DNA of 64,000 bases from Maribellus sp. YY47 (GTDB taxonomy: Bacteria > Bacteroidota > Bacteroidia > Bacteroidales > Prolixibacteraceae): the NCBI RefSeq assembly GCF_023111095.1, contig NZ_JALGYW010000011.1, positions 111,286 through 175,285 on the forward strand. The letters are read 5' to 3'. Below, in pieces: positions 15,586 through 24,489 of the stretch (the first letter of the stretch is position 1; each line of letters begins with the position of its first letter). Position numbers and translations under genes: made by a program. The notes beneath the pieces are model-generated. The model made no database searches, was not told where the DNA came from, and saw only the letters and a list, made by a program, of their open reading frames with translations.

Positions 15586-17226
15586 TTAAAAAATGCTGTA
15601 TGAAATACCTGCAGAGATACTCGTGGTCGTCTTTTTATAGCTCTCGTCGTACTTTCCAAAAGTTGGATCTTCGAAAGTAACTGTTTCCTTTTTGTAGAAG
15701 GTATTCAAAACACCGGCATCCATTGTAAGACGATCGGTTAACTTCCAGCAAATACCAGCGGCCAGTGAATGGGACGGGTTGCTAAAACTAAAATCGCTTT
15801 GGTACGAATCAGCAACGCCCATATCAGATCGCAATCCCCCCACACTGAAGGCAAACTTATCGCTTAAATTAAACTGTAATCCCAAAGCCAGTTCATAGTA
15901 GTTTTTGTCGATATCGCGATGCACTAGCTTACCGGCAGACTTGTCGCGCACATTGTAACCGTAATCTACATTTTTGTCGAAATAAAGGTTGTAGGAAAGC
16001 TGTGCTTCCAACCATTTCAGCCCGCGATAACCAACTCCTGCAGCGAAAATGGCGGGAACATCGTTTTGTGTTTTTGCCCCGTCCGGGAACAATCCCATTT
16101 CATCAATTTTGGTATCGTTCTCCAGTTTCAGATAGGTTTTGTGCTCGTATTTCAACGCAATGTTCCAATCGTCGTTTGGAGCAATATTTACAGCAACGAT
16201 AGGGGTAAATCCAAGACCTTTTTGTTTTACATCCACTTCTTTGTCATTCATCGAACCGGAAGTCTGTGTCAACAAAGCAGAAGTTGCATTTAACTGATTG
16301 GCTTTATCCTGAAAAGCCGGACTTGCCTGTGTATAAGCAGTATGTATTTGTGTCAGGTTCATGCCACTGATCATTTCGGGTGAAACTCCGGCATAAACCA
16401 GTCCGGTTTCGATCTGTGCTTTCTGTGTTGAAGTAAGCATTCCTGCTCCTTCCAACTGAGCTAAAGTATAAGCACCTCCATCAGCCAGATAAGGACTCAG
16501 GGTTTGAGGCATATCAGCTGCAGCCTGCATTGCAGTTGCGAAAGTTCCCACCTGAGTAGCAGCGCCGGTTAACCATGCCGCTGCCGGTGTATTGTTCACC
16601 ATTATATTGGTAATTGAACCTTTATAGGTATTAATGGCGGGCATCACGCGAACACCTCCGTAAACCGAAATCACTTTATTAATATCGTAAGTAGCCCCCA
16701 GCTGAATTCCCCAGAAAATAGAAGAAGCTTCCAGTTCCATATTCAGGTCATAACTAGTTACCGCAAGCGCCGGATCAATCTGTGTGAGACCAGCCAAAGA
16801 TGGTACTATTTTGGAAATCGGAATTTCAAATGAAGGTAATCCATTATCAAAAGTAGCGGTTCCTCCACCTGCTGCCGGGCCAACACCAAACGAAAAAGCC
16901 CATTTACCTTTTTTGTAAACACCATATAAGTCAGGATAAACAGGGATCGTTGTTTTTCCTTCATAATACGGATCATTCAGGTATGGAAATCCCGAATTTA
17001 TTTCTCTTTTCTGAAAAATAGTTTGACTGTAAAACGCGAAATGCCATCCATCCTGCAAGCTTGTTAAACCCGCCGGATTATAAAACACACCGTCGATGTC
17101 GAGAGAAGCGTTACGAGATAACATTCGCACATATTGTGCACTTTGATTGTAGTTGGTTAGTAGACCTCCACCGAATGCGGTCTGGAGCAGCGTAACTAAC
17201 GCGGCCATCAAGGCTAGTTTTTTCAT
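15586..17226 (-). CDS. OmpP1/FadL-type outer-membrane transport protein
   Basis: The protein has 546 residues with a signal peptide (1-20, ending FGG). The N-terminal segment after it (SQSAQYVRML-like, then FYNPAGLTSLQDGW) carries the NPAG signature of the FadL/TodX hatch region, and the protein ends in GISYSIF with a terminal aromatic residue, as expected of an outer-membrane barrel. The family takes up hydrophobic compounds such as long-chain fatty acids. A roughly 110-residue insertion rich in Ala, Thr and Gln (about 215-320) is helical and is probably an extracellular or hatch insertion. The substrate cannot be read from the sequence. Confidence 0.85.
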   Translation of the reverse strand: MKKLALMAALVTLLQTAFGGGLLTNYNQSAQYVRMLSRNASLDIDGVFYNPAGLTSLQDGWHFAFYSQTIFQKREINSGFPYLNDPYYEGKTTIPVYPDLYGVYKKGKWAFSFGVGPAAGGGTATFDNGLPSFEIPISKIVPSLAGLTQIDPALAVTSYDLNMELEASSIFWGIQLGATYDINKVISVYGGVRVMPAINTYKGSITNIMVNNTPAAAWLTGAATQVGTFATAMQAAADMPQTLSPYLADGGAYTLAQLEGAGMLTSTQKAQIETGLVYAGVSPEMISGMNLTQIHTAYTQASPAFQDKANQLNATSALLTQTSGSMNDKEVDVKQKGLGFTPIVAVNIAPNDDWNIALKYEHKTYLKLENDTKIDEMGLFPDGAKTQNDVPAIFAAGVGYRGLKWLEAQLSYNLYFDKNVDYGYNVRDKSAGKLVHRDIDKNYYELALGLQFNLSDKFAFSVGGLRSDMGVADSYQSDFSFSNPSHSLAAGICWKLTDRLTMDAGVLNTFYKKETVTFEDPTFGKYDESYKKTTTSISAGISYSIF

Positions 17227-17414
17227 ACAAATAACTTTAAATCTTTGATATTAACCCTATTAATAATACAAAACACCGGGCAATCACTCGATACTAGTAG
17301 CTGAATTTGGAGTCAAAATTAGAATTAATTACGATTATACAAAATATTCGAAACTGATAAACAACATCTTATGTTTCTTTCGAACAAATTCGTCCAATGG
17401 TCGACTATTTACCA

Positions 17415-17443
17415 ACAAAAAAGCCCGCAGAAACCTACGGGCT
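17415..17443 (-). terminator. Terminator after lpdA
   Basis: AGCCCG (17422-17427) and CGGGCT (17438-17443) form the stem; read on the minus strand it is followed by a T tract (the A run at 17417-17422). It lies 24 bases beyond the lpdA stop codon. Confidence 0.75.
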
Positions 17444-17466
17444 ATCTCATTACTTAATATCGTATT

Positions 17467-18858
17467 TTAGATATGTATCACTTCGTCGTAAGCTGCTGCA
17501 GCGGCTTCCATTACGGCTTCACTCATGGTTGGGTGAGGGTGAATCGTTTTGATCAATTCGTGACCCGTAATTTCCAGTTTTTTGGCGACCACCATTTCAG
17601 CAATCATTTCGGTTACATTACCTCCAATCATATGAGCTCCAAGCAATTCACCATATTTGGCATCGAAAATAAGTTTTACAAAACCATCTTTCTGACCGGC
17701 AGCGCTTGCTTTACCACTTGCAGAATAAGGGAATTTTCCAACTTTAATTTCGTAACCGGCTTCTTTTGCTTTTGCCTCGGTAAGTCCCACCGAAGAAACT
17801 TCCGGACTGGTGTATGTACATCCCGGAATATTACTGTAATCGATTGGTTCCGGGTTCATTCCGGCAATCTTCTCAACACAGGTGATCGCTTCAGCCGATG
17901 CAACGTGTGCCAAGGCAGGTCCGGCAACAATGTCGCCAATTGCATAAACACCTTCCACATTGGTACGGTAAAATTCATCTACTTTCACGCGTCCGTTCTC
18001 GGTTTCAACGCCCATTTCTTCGAGCCCTATTCCTTCGGTGTTTGGTGCAATTCCAACAGCAGAAAGAACAATGTCGGCTTCCACTACTTCCTGTCCTTTT
18101 TTGGTTTTGATGGTTACTTTGCACTTGTCTCCTGAGGTATCAACGCTTTCAACCGAAGAACTTACCATCACAGCCATCTTCGATTTTTTGAAATTACGCT
18201 CCAATTGTTTGGCCACTTCTTCGTCTTCGTTGGGAACCAGTGTCGGCATAAATTCAACCAAAGTTACCTTTGTTCCGATGGTATGATAAAAGTAGGCAAA
18301 TTCGCTACCAATCGCGCCTGAGCCAACCACCACCATACTTTCGGGTTGTTTATCAAGGGTAAGCGCTTTGCGGTAACCGATTATTTTTTCACCGTCTTGC
18401 GGAAGATTGGGCAATTCGCGCGAACGTGCACCGGTTGCCAAAATAATGTGTTTTGCCGTATATGTGGATTTCTTTCCGGCGTCATCGGTTACTTCAACCG
18501 TGTTTTTACCGGCTAGTTTTCCCCATCCAAAAATGGATTCCACTTTATTTTTTTTGAACAAGAATTGGATTCCTTTGCTCATTCCGTCAGCCACTCCGCG
18601 GCTACGTTGCACCATTGCACCGAAATCTGGTTTTACTTCTCCTGAAATAGATACACCATAATCGGCTGCGTGTTTCGCATATTCAAAAGCCTGAGCACTT
18701 TTTAATAACGATTTTGTAGGGATACATCCCCAGTTCAAGCAAATACCTCCAAGGTTTTCTTTTTCGACAACAGCTACTTTCAATCCCAGCTGTGAAGCAC
18801 GAATGGCAGCCACATATCCGCCGGGACCACTGCCAATAACTATTACATCGTAATTCAT
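17467..18858 (-). CDS. lpdA: Dihydrolipoyl dehydrogenase
   Basis: This is the E3 subunit (463 residues) that reoxidises lipoamide in pyruvate, 2-oxoglutarate and branched-chain dehydrogenase complexes or in glycine cleavage. It has an N-terminal FAD-binding GxGxxG (VIGSGPGGYVAA), the redox disulfide in GGICLNWGCIPTKSLL, a second nucleotide-binding motif (VVGSGAIGSEFAYFY) and a C-terminal dimerisation domain with the catalytic pair in HPHPTMSE. No E1, E2 or glycine-cleavage genes are adjacent, so the gene may serve several complexes. Confidence 0.95.
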   Translation of the reverse strand: MNYDVIVIGSGPGGYVAAIRASQLGLKVAVVEKENLGGICLNWGCIPTKSLLKSAQAFEYAKHAADYGVSISGEVKPDFGAMVQRSRGVADGMSKGIQFLFKKNKVESIFGWGKLAGKNTVEVTDDAGKKSTYTAKHIILATGARSRELPNLPQDGEKIIGYRKALTLDKQPESMVVVGSGAIGSEFAYFYHTIGTKVTLVEFMPTLVPNEDEEVAKQLERNFKKSKMAVMVSSSVESVDTSGDKCKVTIKTKKGQEVVEADIVLSAVGIAPNTEGIGLEEMGVETENGRVKVDEFYRTNVEGVYAIGDIVAGPALAHVASAEAITCVEKIAGMNPEPIDYSNIPGCTYTSPEVSSVGLTEAKAKEAGYEIKVGKFPYSASGKASAAGQKDGFVKLIFDAKYGELLGAHMIGGNVTEMIAEMVVAKKLEITGHELIKTIHPHPTMSEAVMEAAAAAYDEVIHI

Positions 18859-19122
18859 TTTTATTATTTTTTATTTCTATGGTTTTCAAACGAAACGTCT
18901 TCTCTGTCTGAACCTGATTCAACGCAAAAAAGATGTTATATTCTGTCTGTTTACTGAATTTTGATTTAAGTTATAATAACATCTCTTTAGCAGAAAGGTT
19001 CTCCAAAATTAGCGCTTTTAACACATTCCAGAATCCTGTACTGTATGGGTCACTTTCTTTTGAAACCGCAAACCAAACCTTTCGCCCGGTAACACAATAT
19101 CCATTAGGGAAAAGGCTGCTTT

Positions 19123-20241
19123 TTATTTTAATCGCGAATACAAATCGAGCAACTCGCCGGCGGCCACAAAAGAACTCATCGCGTCGTTTCGCACATAATT
19201 TTCCATCACCTTCAGTTTTTCTTTTATTTCCGGATGATCGTAAAAATTACGTTTTAAGTTTTCCTCAATGGTTTCATACATCCAATAGGTAGCCTGTGCG
19301 TTTCTTCGCTGATAAAAATAGCCTGAATTTGTGGTCAGATTCTTATATTTCTCAATCTGCTCCCAGATGGCTTCAATCCCTATTTTATTGAAAGCAGAAC
19401 AAGTCAGGACTTCCGGCTCCCACTGCGATTCTTTGGATGGAAACAGATGTAACGCGTTTTTGTATTGCACTTTCGCTATTTCCGCTCTTTCGAGGTTGTT
19501 CCCGTCGGCTTTGTTAATAGCAACCAGGTCGGCCATTTCCATAATCCCTCTTTTTATACCCTGAAGTTCGTCGCCGGCACCGGCCAGCATCAAAAGCAGG
19601 AAAAAATCGGTCATCGAATGAACGGCTGTTTCGCTTTGACCTACCCCTACTGTTTCAATAAAAACATGATCAAAACCGGCTGCTTCACATAAAATAATTG
19701 TTTCGCGGGTTTTGCGCGCCACGCCTCCCAGTGAGCCCGCTGATGGGCTGGGACGTATATAGGCATTTTTGTCTCCCGACAGTTCCTCCATTCGGGTTTT
19801 ATCTCCCAAAATACTTCCTTTCGAACGTTCACTGCTCGGATCAATCGCCAACACGGCCAGTTTTCCGCCCTGCGAAGTAATATAACTCCCCATGGCTTCA
19901 ATAAAAGTACTCTTTCCCACCCCGGGCACGCCGGTTATACCCACACGAATTGACTTCCCACTATAAGGCAGACATTCTTTTATAATTTCCTGGGCCACTT
20001 CCTGATGTTCGCGTTTTGAACTCTCAACAAGCGTAACCGCTTTACTTAACAAGGTGATATTGCCTTCCAGGATACCGTTAACGTAATCGCCGGCAGGCAG
20101 CAACTTTCGCTTTTTATTCAAAAAACGCTTAATCGACTCGTCGTTCACCACTTCGGGTTTCTCAATTCCCGCATTAACGGCTAATCCTTTAAAGGCCGGA
20201 TCGTTTTCGATGTGATGATGTACATCTTTCTTCTCTGTCAT
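19123..20241 (-). CDS. meaB: Methylmalonyl-CoA mutase-associated GTPase MeaB
   Basis: The 372-residue protein has the G3E-family P-loop GVPGVGKST, the switch segment DHVFIETVGVGQSE, and the NKADG guanine-specificity motif. MeaB protects and reloads the adenosylcobalamin of methylmalonyl-CoA mutase using GTP. The mutase genes are not in the window, but the carboxylase beta subunit and biotin carrier near 62-63.8 kb would fit the same propionate/succinate pathway (inference). The N-terminal extension of about 40 residues before the helical arm is charged and is typical of longer MeaB proteins. Confidence 0.92.
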   Translation of the reverse strand: MTEKKDVHHHIENDPAFKGLAVNAGIEKPEVVNDESIKRFLNKKRKLLPAGDYVNGILEGNITLLSKAVTLVESSKREHQEVAQEIIKECLPYSGKSIRVGITGVPGVGKSTFIEAMGSYITSQGGKLAVLAIDPSSERSKGSILGDKTRMEELSGDKNAYIRPSPSAGSLGGVARKTRETIILCEAAGFDHVFIETVGVGQSETAVHSMTDFFLLLMLAGAGDELQGIKRGIMEMADLVAINKADGNNLERAEIAKVQYKNALHLFPSKESQWEPEVLTCSAFNKIGIEAIWEQIEKYKNLTTNSGYFYQRRNAQATYWMYETIEENLKRNFYDHPEIKEKLKVMENYVRNDAMSSFVAAGELLDLYSRLK

Positions 20242-20300
20242 CTGTATTGTCTAATATGACTTCAAAAATACTACAAAATAAAAACACCTTCCAGATATAA

Positions 20301-20340
20301 CATAAAAAAGAAGGTGTTGAAGAATTAATCCTCAACACCT
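20301..20340 (-). terminator. Terminator after the DUF1573 gene
   Basis: AGGTGTTGA (20312-20320) and TCAACACCT (20332-20340) form a nine-base stem; on the minus strand it is followed by a T-rich tract (A-rich at 20303-20310). It lies 29 bases beyond the stop codon. Confidence 0.8.
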
Positions 20341-20369
20341 ATTCTTGTATTATTCTTATCCGACTGAAC

Positions 20370-21458
20370 CTAGTCAGCAAGCACGTTACTTGAAACCCGC
20401 AAGGTAGCTGTCGGATTTTTGGGATCGTTCGTAATCACAGTAATCGATTTACTTTGACGGCCGCGCTTTCCGCGAGAATCAAAAGTAACTTCAATCGGTG
20501 CAGTTTCTCCGGGCGCAATTACCTTTTTAGACGGAGCCACAGCTGTACAACCACATGAAGAACGGACGCGACGAACAAACAACTCTGATTTTCCATTATT
20601 GGTCAACTGGAATGTATGCGTTTTTTTGTCGCCTTGTTTCATATCGCCAAAATCGAACTCAGTTGGCTTATAATCAGCAACCGGAGCTTTAGCAAGCTGT
20701 TCCGGAGTAAGATTTGAAAAATCTTCTTCGATGGTTGCGCTTACGCCAACAGAGTTTTTATAATCGTTGCTTCCGTCTAACGACAGGTAAATTCGGTGTG
20801 AGGTAAACCCGTATTCATCAACTTTCTTCGAATCGTAGGTTACAATCATATTTCCGCGGCCATGAGCAGGAATTGTTGAAGGTTCAACTTTTGCTGTAAG
20901 GTGGCCCGGAACGGTACGAAATCCGACCTCAATCGGACTATCAGTGTCGTTAACCAGCTCGAGTTCCTGAGTGGCTGTTTCTCCCATCTTCAGTTTGGCA
21001 AAAGAAATGTAATTTGTTTTTACACGCAGGTTACCAATTGTTCTTGGATATTCTTCTGCCAGTGTTTTTTCACGGGGAGCAACGGTGCCCGAAATCTTCA
21101 AAACTACAGTAGCGTTTTCAGCATTTGAACTAACAGTAACGGTTTTGTTGAAAGTACCCGGACGGTTTTGTGGATTGTAACTTACATCGATTGTTCCACT
21201 CTCTCCGGGAGCAACCGGTTCGCGGGTCCACTTAGGAGTAGTGCATCCGCAGGAAGCACGTACATTGGATAATACCAACGGAACATCCCCGCTGTTTTTA
21301 AATTTGAATGTAGTGGTTTGAACACCATCCGATTCTTTAAAGGAACCAAAATTATGTTCCATCTCATCGAATGTAATTTTTGCTTTCCCCTGGGCGATTG
21401 CAAAATTGCAGGCAATAACCAACGAGAAAACAGTCAGCAATTGAAAAAATCTTTTCAT
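20370..21458 (-). CDS. Exported protein with two DUF1573 domains
   Basis: From the ATG at 21458 the protein has 362 residues with a signal peptide (1-23, ending AIA/Q); the open frame runs 81 bases further upstream but those residues are not signal-like. Two DUF1573 immunoglobulin-like repeats (about 26-125 and 255-360) each carry the hallmark ASCGCT/SSCGCT motif, joined by a middle beta-rich segment. Such proteins are common in Bacteroidota and are thought to be periplasmic or surface proteins, but their role is not established. A -7-like element (TACATTTG on the minus strand at 21508-21501) and a shared intergenic region with the divergent histidine kinase lie upstream. Confidence 0.85.
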   Translation of the reverse strand: MKRFFQLLTVFSLVIACNFAIAQGKAKITFDEMEHNFGSFKESDGVQTTTFKFKNSGDVPLVLSNVRASCGCTTPKWTREPVAPGESGTIDVSYNPQNRPGTFNKTVTVSSNAENATVVLKISGTVAPREKTLAEEYPRTIGNLRVKTNYISFAKLKMGETATQELELVNDTDSPIEVGFRTVPGHLTAKVEPSTIPAHGRGNMIVTYDSKKVDEYGFTSHRIYLSLDGSNDYKNSVGVSATIEEDFSNLTPEQLAKAPVADYKPTEFDFGDMKQGDKKTHTFQLTNNGKSELFVRRVRSSCGCTAVAPSKKVIAPGETAPIEVTFDSRGKRGRQSKSITVITNDPKNPTATLRVSSNVLAD

Positions 21459-21500
21459 GATAAATATTTTAAATTTGTAGGTAATATCAACTTCGCTAAA

Positions 21501-21508
21501 CAAATGTA
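21501..21508 (-). promoter_or_regulatory. Possible -7 element of the DUF1573 gene
   Basis: Read on the minus strand, TACATTTG matches TAnnTTTG and lies 42 bases before the start codon. A -33 TTTG at the right distance is not evident. Confidence 0.4.
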
Positions 21509-21529
21509 GGAAGCGTTTGGCGTAAAGGC

Positions 21530-21567
21530 TGTTAATCAAGGCCTATATTTTGTTAACGAGTTGTTAA
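21530..21567 (+). promoter_or_regulatory. Phased TGTTAA repeats, candidate response-regulator site
   Basis: TGTTAA occurs at 21530-21535, 21551-21556 and 21562-21567. The last two have a 5-base gap (11-base pitch), the arrangement of OmpR/PhoB/PhoP-family binding boxes, and the first lies 21 bases (about two turns) upstream. The array sits between the divergent DUF1573 gene and the histidine kinase/response regulator operon, and 60 bases before the kinase start. Confidence 0.5.
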
Positions 21568-21626
21568 CCTGTAAAACAAGACGCATAATTGAGTAGTTTA
21601 GATAGCCAAAAACACCGGATGAGCAA

Positions 21627-22892
21627 ATGAAAGGTAAAACACTGAAATACATTATTCTTTTGGCTACCATTTCAATAGCCGGCGTATTTTTTATTCAATT
21701 TGCTTTTATCCGGTATTCGTACCGCCTGTCAGAAAAACAATTTACCGAAAGCGCCAGCGTGGCATTGAAAGAAGTAGCCTGGCAAATTATGCTCGCCACC
21801 GGCACCACTTCCAACTTTGAAAGCATCACTCCTGTCGAGGTAATTTCAGACAATACCTACCTGGTAAATGTGGGGGTACTTTTCGACAGGGAACTTTTGG
21901 TAAACAACCTGGAAGAGCAGCTAAAAAAACACGACATCTACTACGGGTTCGAATTTGCCATGTTTAATCCGCAGGAAGAGCAAATGGACGAAGGGACCTT
22001 GATAAACACCGACGGAAAAGTAACTCCATCGTTTTATTCTTTTCCTACAAACGGAGATTACACCTACTATTTTGCCATTCATTTTACCGACCGGAGAGCC
22101 TATTTCAACTCCAGGCTTTCGATATGGTATTTCCTCACGGGTCTGCTTGTCCTGGTCGTTTTCTTTTTTGGTTATACCCTATCGGTTATTATCCGTCAAC
22201 GGCAACTTTCCGAAGTTCAAAAAAATTTCATCAACAACCTTACTCACGAATTAAAAACACCGATTTCTTCGATCGCCTTATCAGCCAAGGTACTTACCGA
22301 AAAAAACATTACCGAAACACCGGAACGTTTACATCAGTATGCACAAATCATCCTGAACCAAAATGCACGGTTGACGAAAAATGTGGAAAAGGTACTCAAC
22401 CTTGCCTCGCTCGAAAAAAGCAGAATAAAACTTAACAGCGAATCCATCGATCTGAAATCGTTTATCGAGAAAAACTGTGAACTTTTCAGACAAAGCGATA
22501 ACGGACAAAAACTAAACATTGAGATCGATTTTAAGGATTTAAGGCCCGTCATTACGGCTGATAAATTTCATTTTGCCAACCTCTTGAGCAATATCCTGGA
22601 AAACGCCGCAAAATATTGCGAGGCAAGTCCGCAAATACAAATAACACTGAAGAAAGGTAAGAATTACCTGGCGCTGGATTTCGCGGACAACGGCATTGGA
22701 ATCGCCAAAGAGCACCGAAAAAAAATCTTTAAAAAATTCTACCGTGTCCCTACAGGCAATGTGCACAACGTAAAAGGCTTTGGACTTGGACTCGATTACG
22801 TGTACAAAATTGTTAAGGCCCACCGATGGAAAATTCATGTAAGTGAAAATCCCAAAGGAGGAAGTATTTTTACTATTATTATTAGCGAATAA
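21627..22892 (+). CDS. Sensor histidine kinase
   Basis: The protein has 421 residues. Membrane helices at about 8-28 and 166-188 flank a periplasmic sensor domain of about 135 residues with no fold that I recognise. The DHp helix carries the phospho-acceptor His207 in NNLTHELKTPISS. The ATP-binding domain has the N box (LLSNILENAAKYCE) and the G boxes (DFADNGIGI and GFGLGLDYV). There is no HAMP or PAS domain between the second helix and the DHp domain. The response regulator gene follows after a single base, so the two are co-expressed and form a two-component pair. The signal is unknown. Confidence 0.93.
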   Translation: MKGKTLKYIILLATISIAGVFFIQFAFIRYSYRLSEKQFTESASVALKEVAWQIMLATGTTSNFESITPVEVISDNTYLVNVGVLFDRELLVNNLEEQLKKHDIYYGFEFAMFNPQEEQMDEGTLINTDGKVTPSFYSFPTNGDYTYYFAIHFTDRRAYFNSRLSIWYFLTGLLVLVVFFFGYTLSVIIRQRQLSEVQKNFINNLTHELKTPISSIALSAKVLTEKNITETPERLHQYAQIILNQNARLTKNVEKVLNLASLEKSRIKLNSESIDLKSFIEKNCELFRQSDNGQKLNIEIDFKDLRPVITADKFHFANLLSNILENAAKYCEASPQIQITLKKGKNYLALDFADNGIGIAKEHRKKIFKKFYRVPTGNVHNVKGFGLGLDYVYKIVKAHRWKIHVSENPKGGSIFTIIISE

Positions 22893-22893
22893 T

Positions 22894-23607
22894 ATGAGCG
22901 AAACAGCATTTAAAATCATGTTGGTAGAAGACGATGAAGCTTTACGTTTTATCGTTAAAGACAACCTGGAACAAAACAAATTCAGAGTAACCGCTGCCGA
23001 AGACGGAGAAATCGCCCTTCAGCTTTTTGAAAGGGAAACCTTCGACCTGATTATCCTTGATGTAATGCTTCCGAAGATTGACGGATTTCGGGTGGCCGAA
23101 AAAATTCGCATAAAAAACGACCAGGTTCCGATTATCTTCCTCACCGCCCGCAGTATGACGGAAGACAAGATAAAGGGGCTCACCATTGGCGGCGACGACT
23201 ACATTCCCAAGCCCTTCAGCATGGAAGAGCTTTTGCTGAAAATCCGGATTTTTCTTCGACGCAGCCAGTCCCTTCCGGTAGCCAAATCAACAGGAGATGG
23301 TTTTATGAGCATCGGGAAATTCCGTTTTCAGCCACAAGACCTTTCGTTAAGTATCGGGAACCAATCACGCAACCTGACGTTAAAAGAAGCAGAACTCATT
23401 CGCTTCTTTGCCGAGCACCCCAACCGGGTATTAAGCCGAAACGAAATTTTGGAAAAGGTTTGGGGTTCGGACGATTATTTTTTAGGGCGAAGTCTCGATG
23501 TTTTTATTTCGCGACTCCGCAAATATTTTAAAGATGATCCGGGAGTAAAAATAACCAATCTGCACGGTATCGGTTTTCGTTTCTCGGTGAAACAGGAAGA
23601 TCAGTAA
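22894..23607 (+). CDS. Response regulator, OmpR/PhoB family
   Basis: From the ATG at 22894 the protein has 237 residues; an earlier in-frame ATG lies inside the kinase gene and does not fit a receiver start. The receiver domain (7-120) has the acidic pair in VEDDE, the phosphorylated Asp56 in LIILDVMLPKIDGF, and the conserved Thr and Lys (FLTARS and YIPKPFS). The C-terminal winged helix (about 140-235) has LTLKEAELIRFFAEHP and the recognition region GRSLDVFISRLRKYF. It is the partner of the upstream kinase. The phased TGTTAA array at 21530-21567 could be its own binding site. Confidence 0.94.
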   Translation: MSETAFKIMLVEDDEALRFIVKDNLEQNKFRVTAAEDGEIALQLFERETFDLIILDVMLPKIDGFRVAEKIRIKNDQVPIIFLTARSMTEDKIKGLTIGGDDYIPKPFSMEELLLKIRIFLRRSQSLPVAKSTGDGFMSIGKFRFQPQDLSLSIGNQSRNLTLKEAELIRFFAEHPNRVLSRNEILEKVWGSDDYFLGRSLDVFISRLRKYFKDDPGVKITNLHGIGFRFSVKQEDQ

Positions 23608-23617
23608 ATTCATATTT

Positions 23618-23986
23618 ATGACTGTTGGGCAATTAATTATTCTCGTTTTAATCGGATTGATTTCGGGAATTTTGTCGGGTGTTTTTGGAATAGGAGGAGC
23701 CATTATCGTTATTCCTGCCCTGGTTTTTATTATCGGCTTATCCCAGCATGAAGCACAGGGAACCAGCCTGGCTTTTATGCTTCCGCCAGTCGGGATACTG
23801 GCAGCCTGGAACTACTGGAAAGAAGGGTATGTTAACTGGAAAATCGCGTTGATTCTTTCCATCACCTTTGTAGTTGGGGCTTATCTCGGTTCGCATTTCA
23901 CCTTGAACATATCTGACAGAACACTCCGAAAACTGTTTGGAATGTTGATGATTGTGATGGCAATCAAACTCATCTTTTCAAAATAG
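23618..23986 (+). CDS. Half-size TauE/SafE-type membrane protein
   Basis: The 122-residue protein is about half the usual TauE/SafE length. It has four likely membrane helices (about 5-27, 31-52, 76-96, 100-118) and the family start IGLISGILSGVFGIGGAIIVIP with the following HEAQGTSLAF. Full-length members carry two such repeats and move sulfoacetate, sulfite or related anions, so this single-repeat form would have to work as a dimer (inference). It starts 10 bases after the response regulator stop and is likely in the same operon. Confidence 0.8.
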   Translation: MTVGQLIILVLIGLISGILSGVFGIGGAIIVIPALVFIIGLSQHEAQGTSLAFMLPPVGILAAWNYWKEGYVNWKIALILSITFVVGAYLGSHFTLNISDRTLRKLFGMLMIVMAIKLIFSK

Positions 23987-24050
23987 GTAATTATCTGTGC
24001 GATAACTTTGAAAGCAACAAAGTGAATTTCGCTTAAATTTACACCTTAGT

Positions 24051-24081
24051 TTTGGAAGAAATAAAAAAAAGACTATTTTTG
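24051..24081 (+). promoter_or_regulatory. Bacteroidota-type promoter of rpmH
   Basis: TTTG (24051-24054), 19 bases, then TATTTTTG (24074-24081) is an exact match to the primary promoter consensus. The start of transcription would be near 24088, 36 bases before the start codon. Confidence 0.8.
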
Positions 24082-24123
24082 CAGTCCGAAAATTTAAGAA
24101 GTAACAAGTAAAACTTTATAGAA

Positions 24124-24282
24124 ATGAAACGTACATTTCAACCATCGAACAGAAAAAGAAGAAACAAGCACGGGTTCAGAGAAAGAATGTCCACTGCAAA
24201 TGGTCGTAAAGTATTGAAAGCCCGCAGAGCAAAAGGCCGGAAAAAATTGACAGTTTCGGACGAACCGAGACACAAAAGATAA
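24124..24282 (+). CDS. rpmH: 50S ribosomal protein bL34
   Basis: This is a short gene of 52 codons. The protein starts [20 protein letters not shown] and ends in a basic tail ([20 protein letters not shown]), the classic bL34 sequence. The protein is part of the large ribosomal subunit. A strong promoter lies in front and a terminator behind. The gene is not next to dnaA or rnpA here. Confidence 0.96.
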   Translation: MKRTFQPSNRKRRNKHGFRERMSTANGRKVLKARRAKGRKKLTVSDEPRHKR

Positions 24283-24308
24283 TTAATATCTTAAAAAATT
24301 TTTGCGGG

Positions 24309-24337
24309 AAGGTAAAGAAGTTAATTCTTTACCTTTT
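24309..24337 (+). terminator. Terminator after rpmH
   Basis: AAGGTAAAGAA (24309-24319) pairs perfectly with TTCTTTACCTT (24325-24335) around a five-base loop and is followed by T. It lies 27 bases after the stop codon. Confidence 0.75.
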
Positions 24338-24452
24338 CGTGCTTATAGCTATTCGTGAACAACAAACTCCTCTACGCTCCCTCCATTTTAAGCTTAATCG
24401 CATTTTACCTAGCTTTCCCGAATTATTTCCTTTCAACATCCTTTTTTTGACT

Positions 24453-24460
24453 TATTTTTG
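24453..24460 (+). promoter_or_regulatory. Possible -7 element of the PASTA-rluD-ddl operon
   Basis: TATTTTTG matches TAnnTTTG and lies 30 bases before the PASTA gene start. No TTTG is at the expected -33 distance. Confidence 0.4.
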
Positions 24461-24489
24461 TTTCCTTAAACAGATCGACAATAACAGGT

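Noticed and set aside
17473..18135. Long open frame on the plus strand inside lpdA
   Set aside because: It is antisense to a clear dihydrolipoyl dehydrogenase gene and has no family features; it is a reading-frame shadow.
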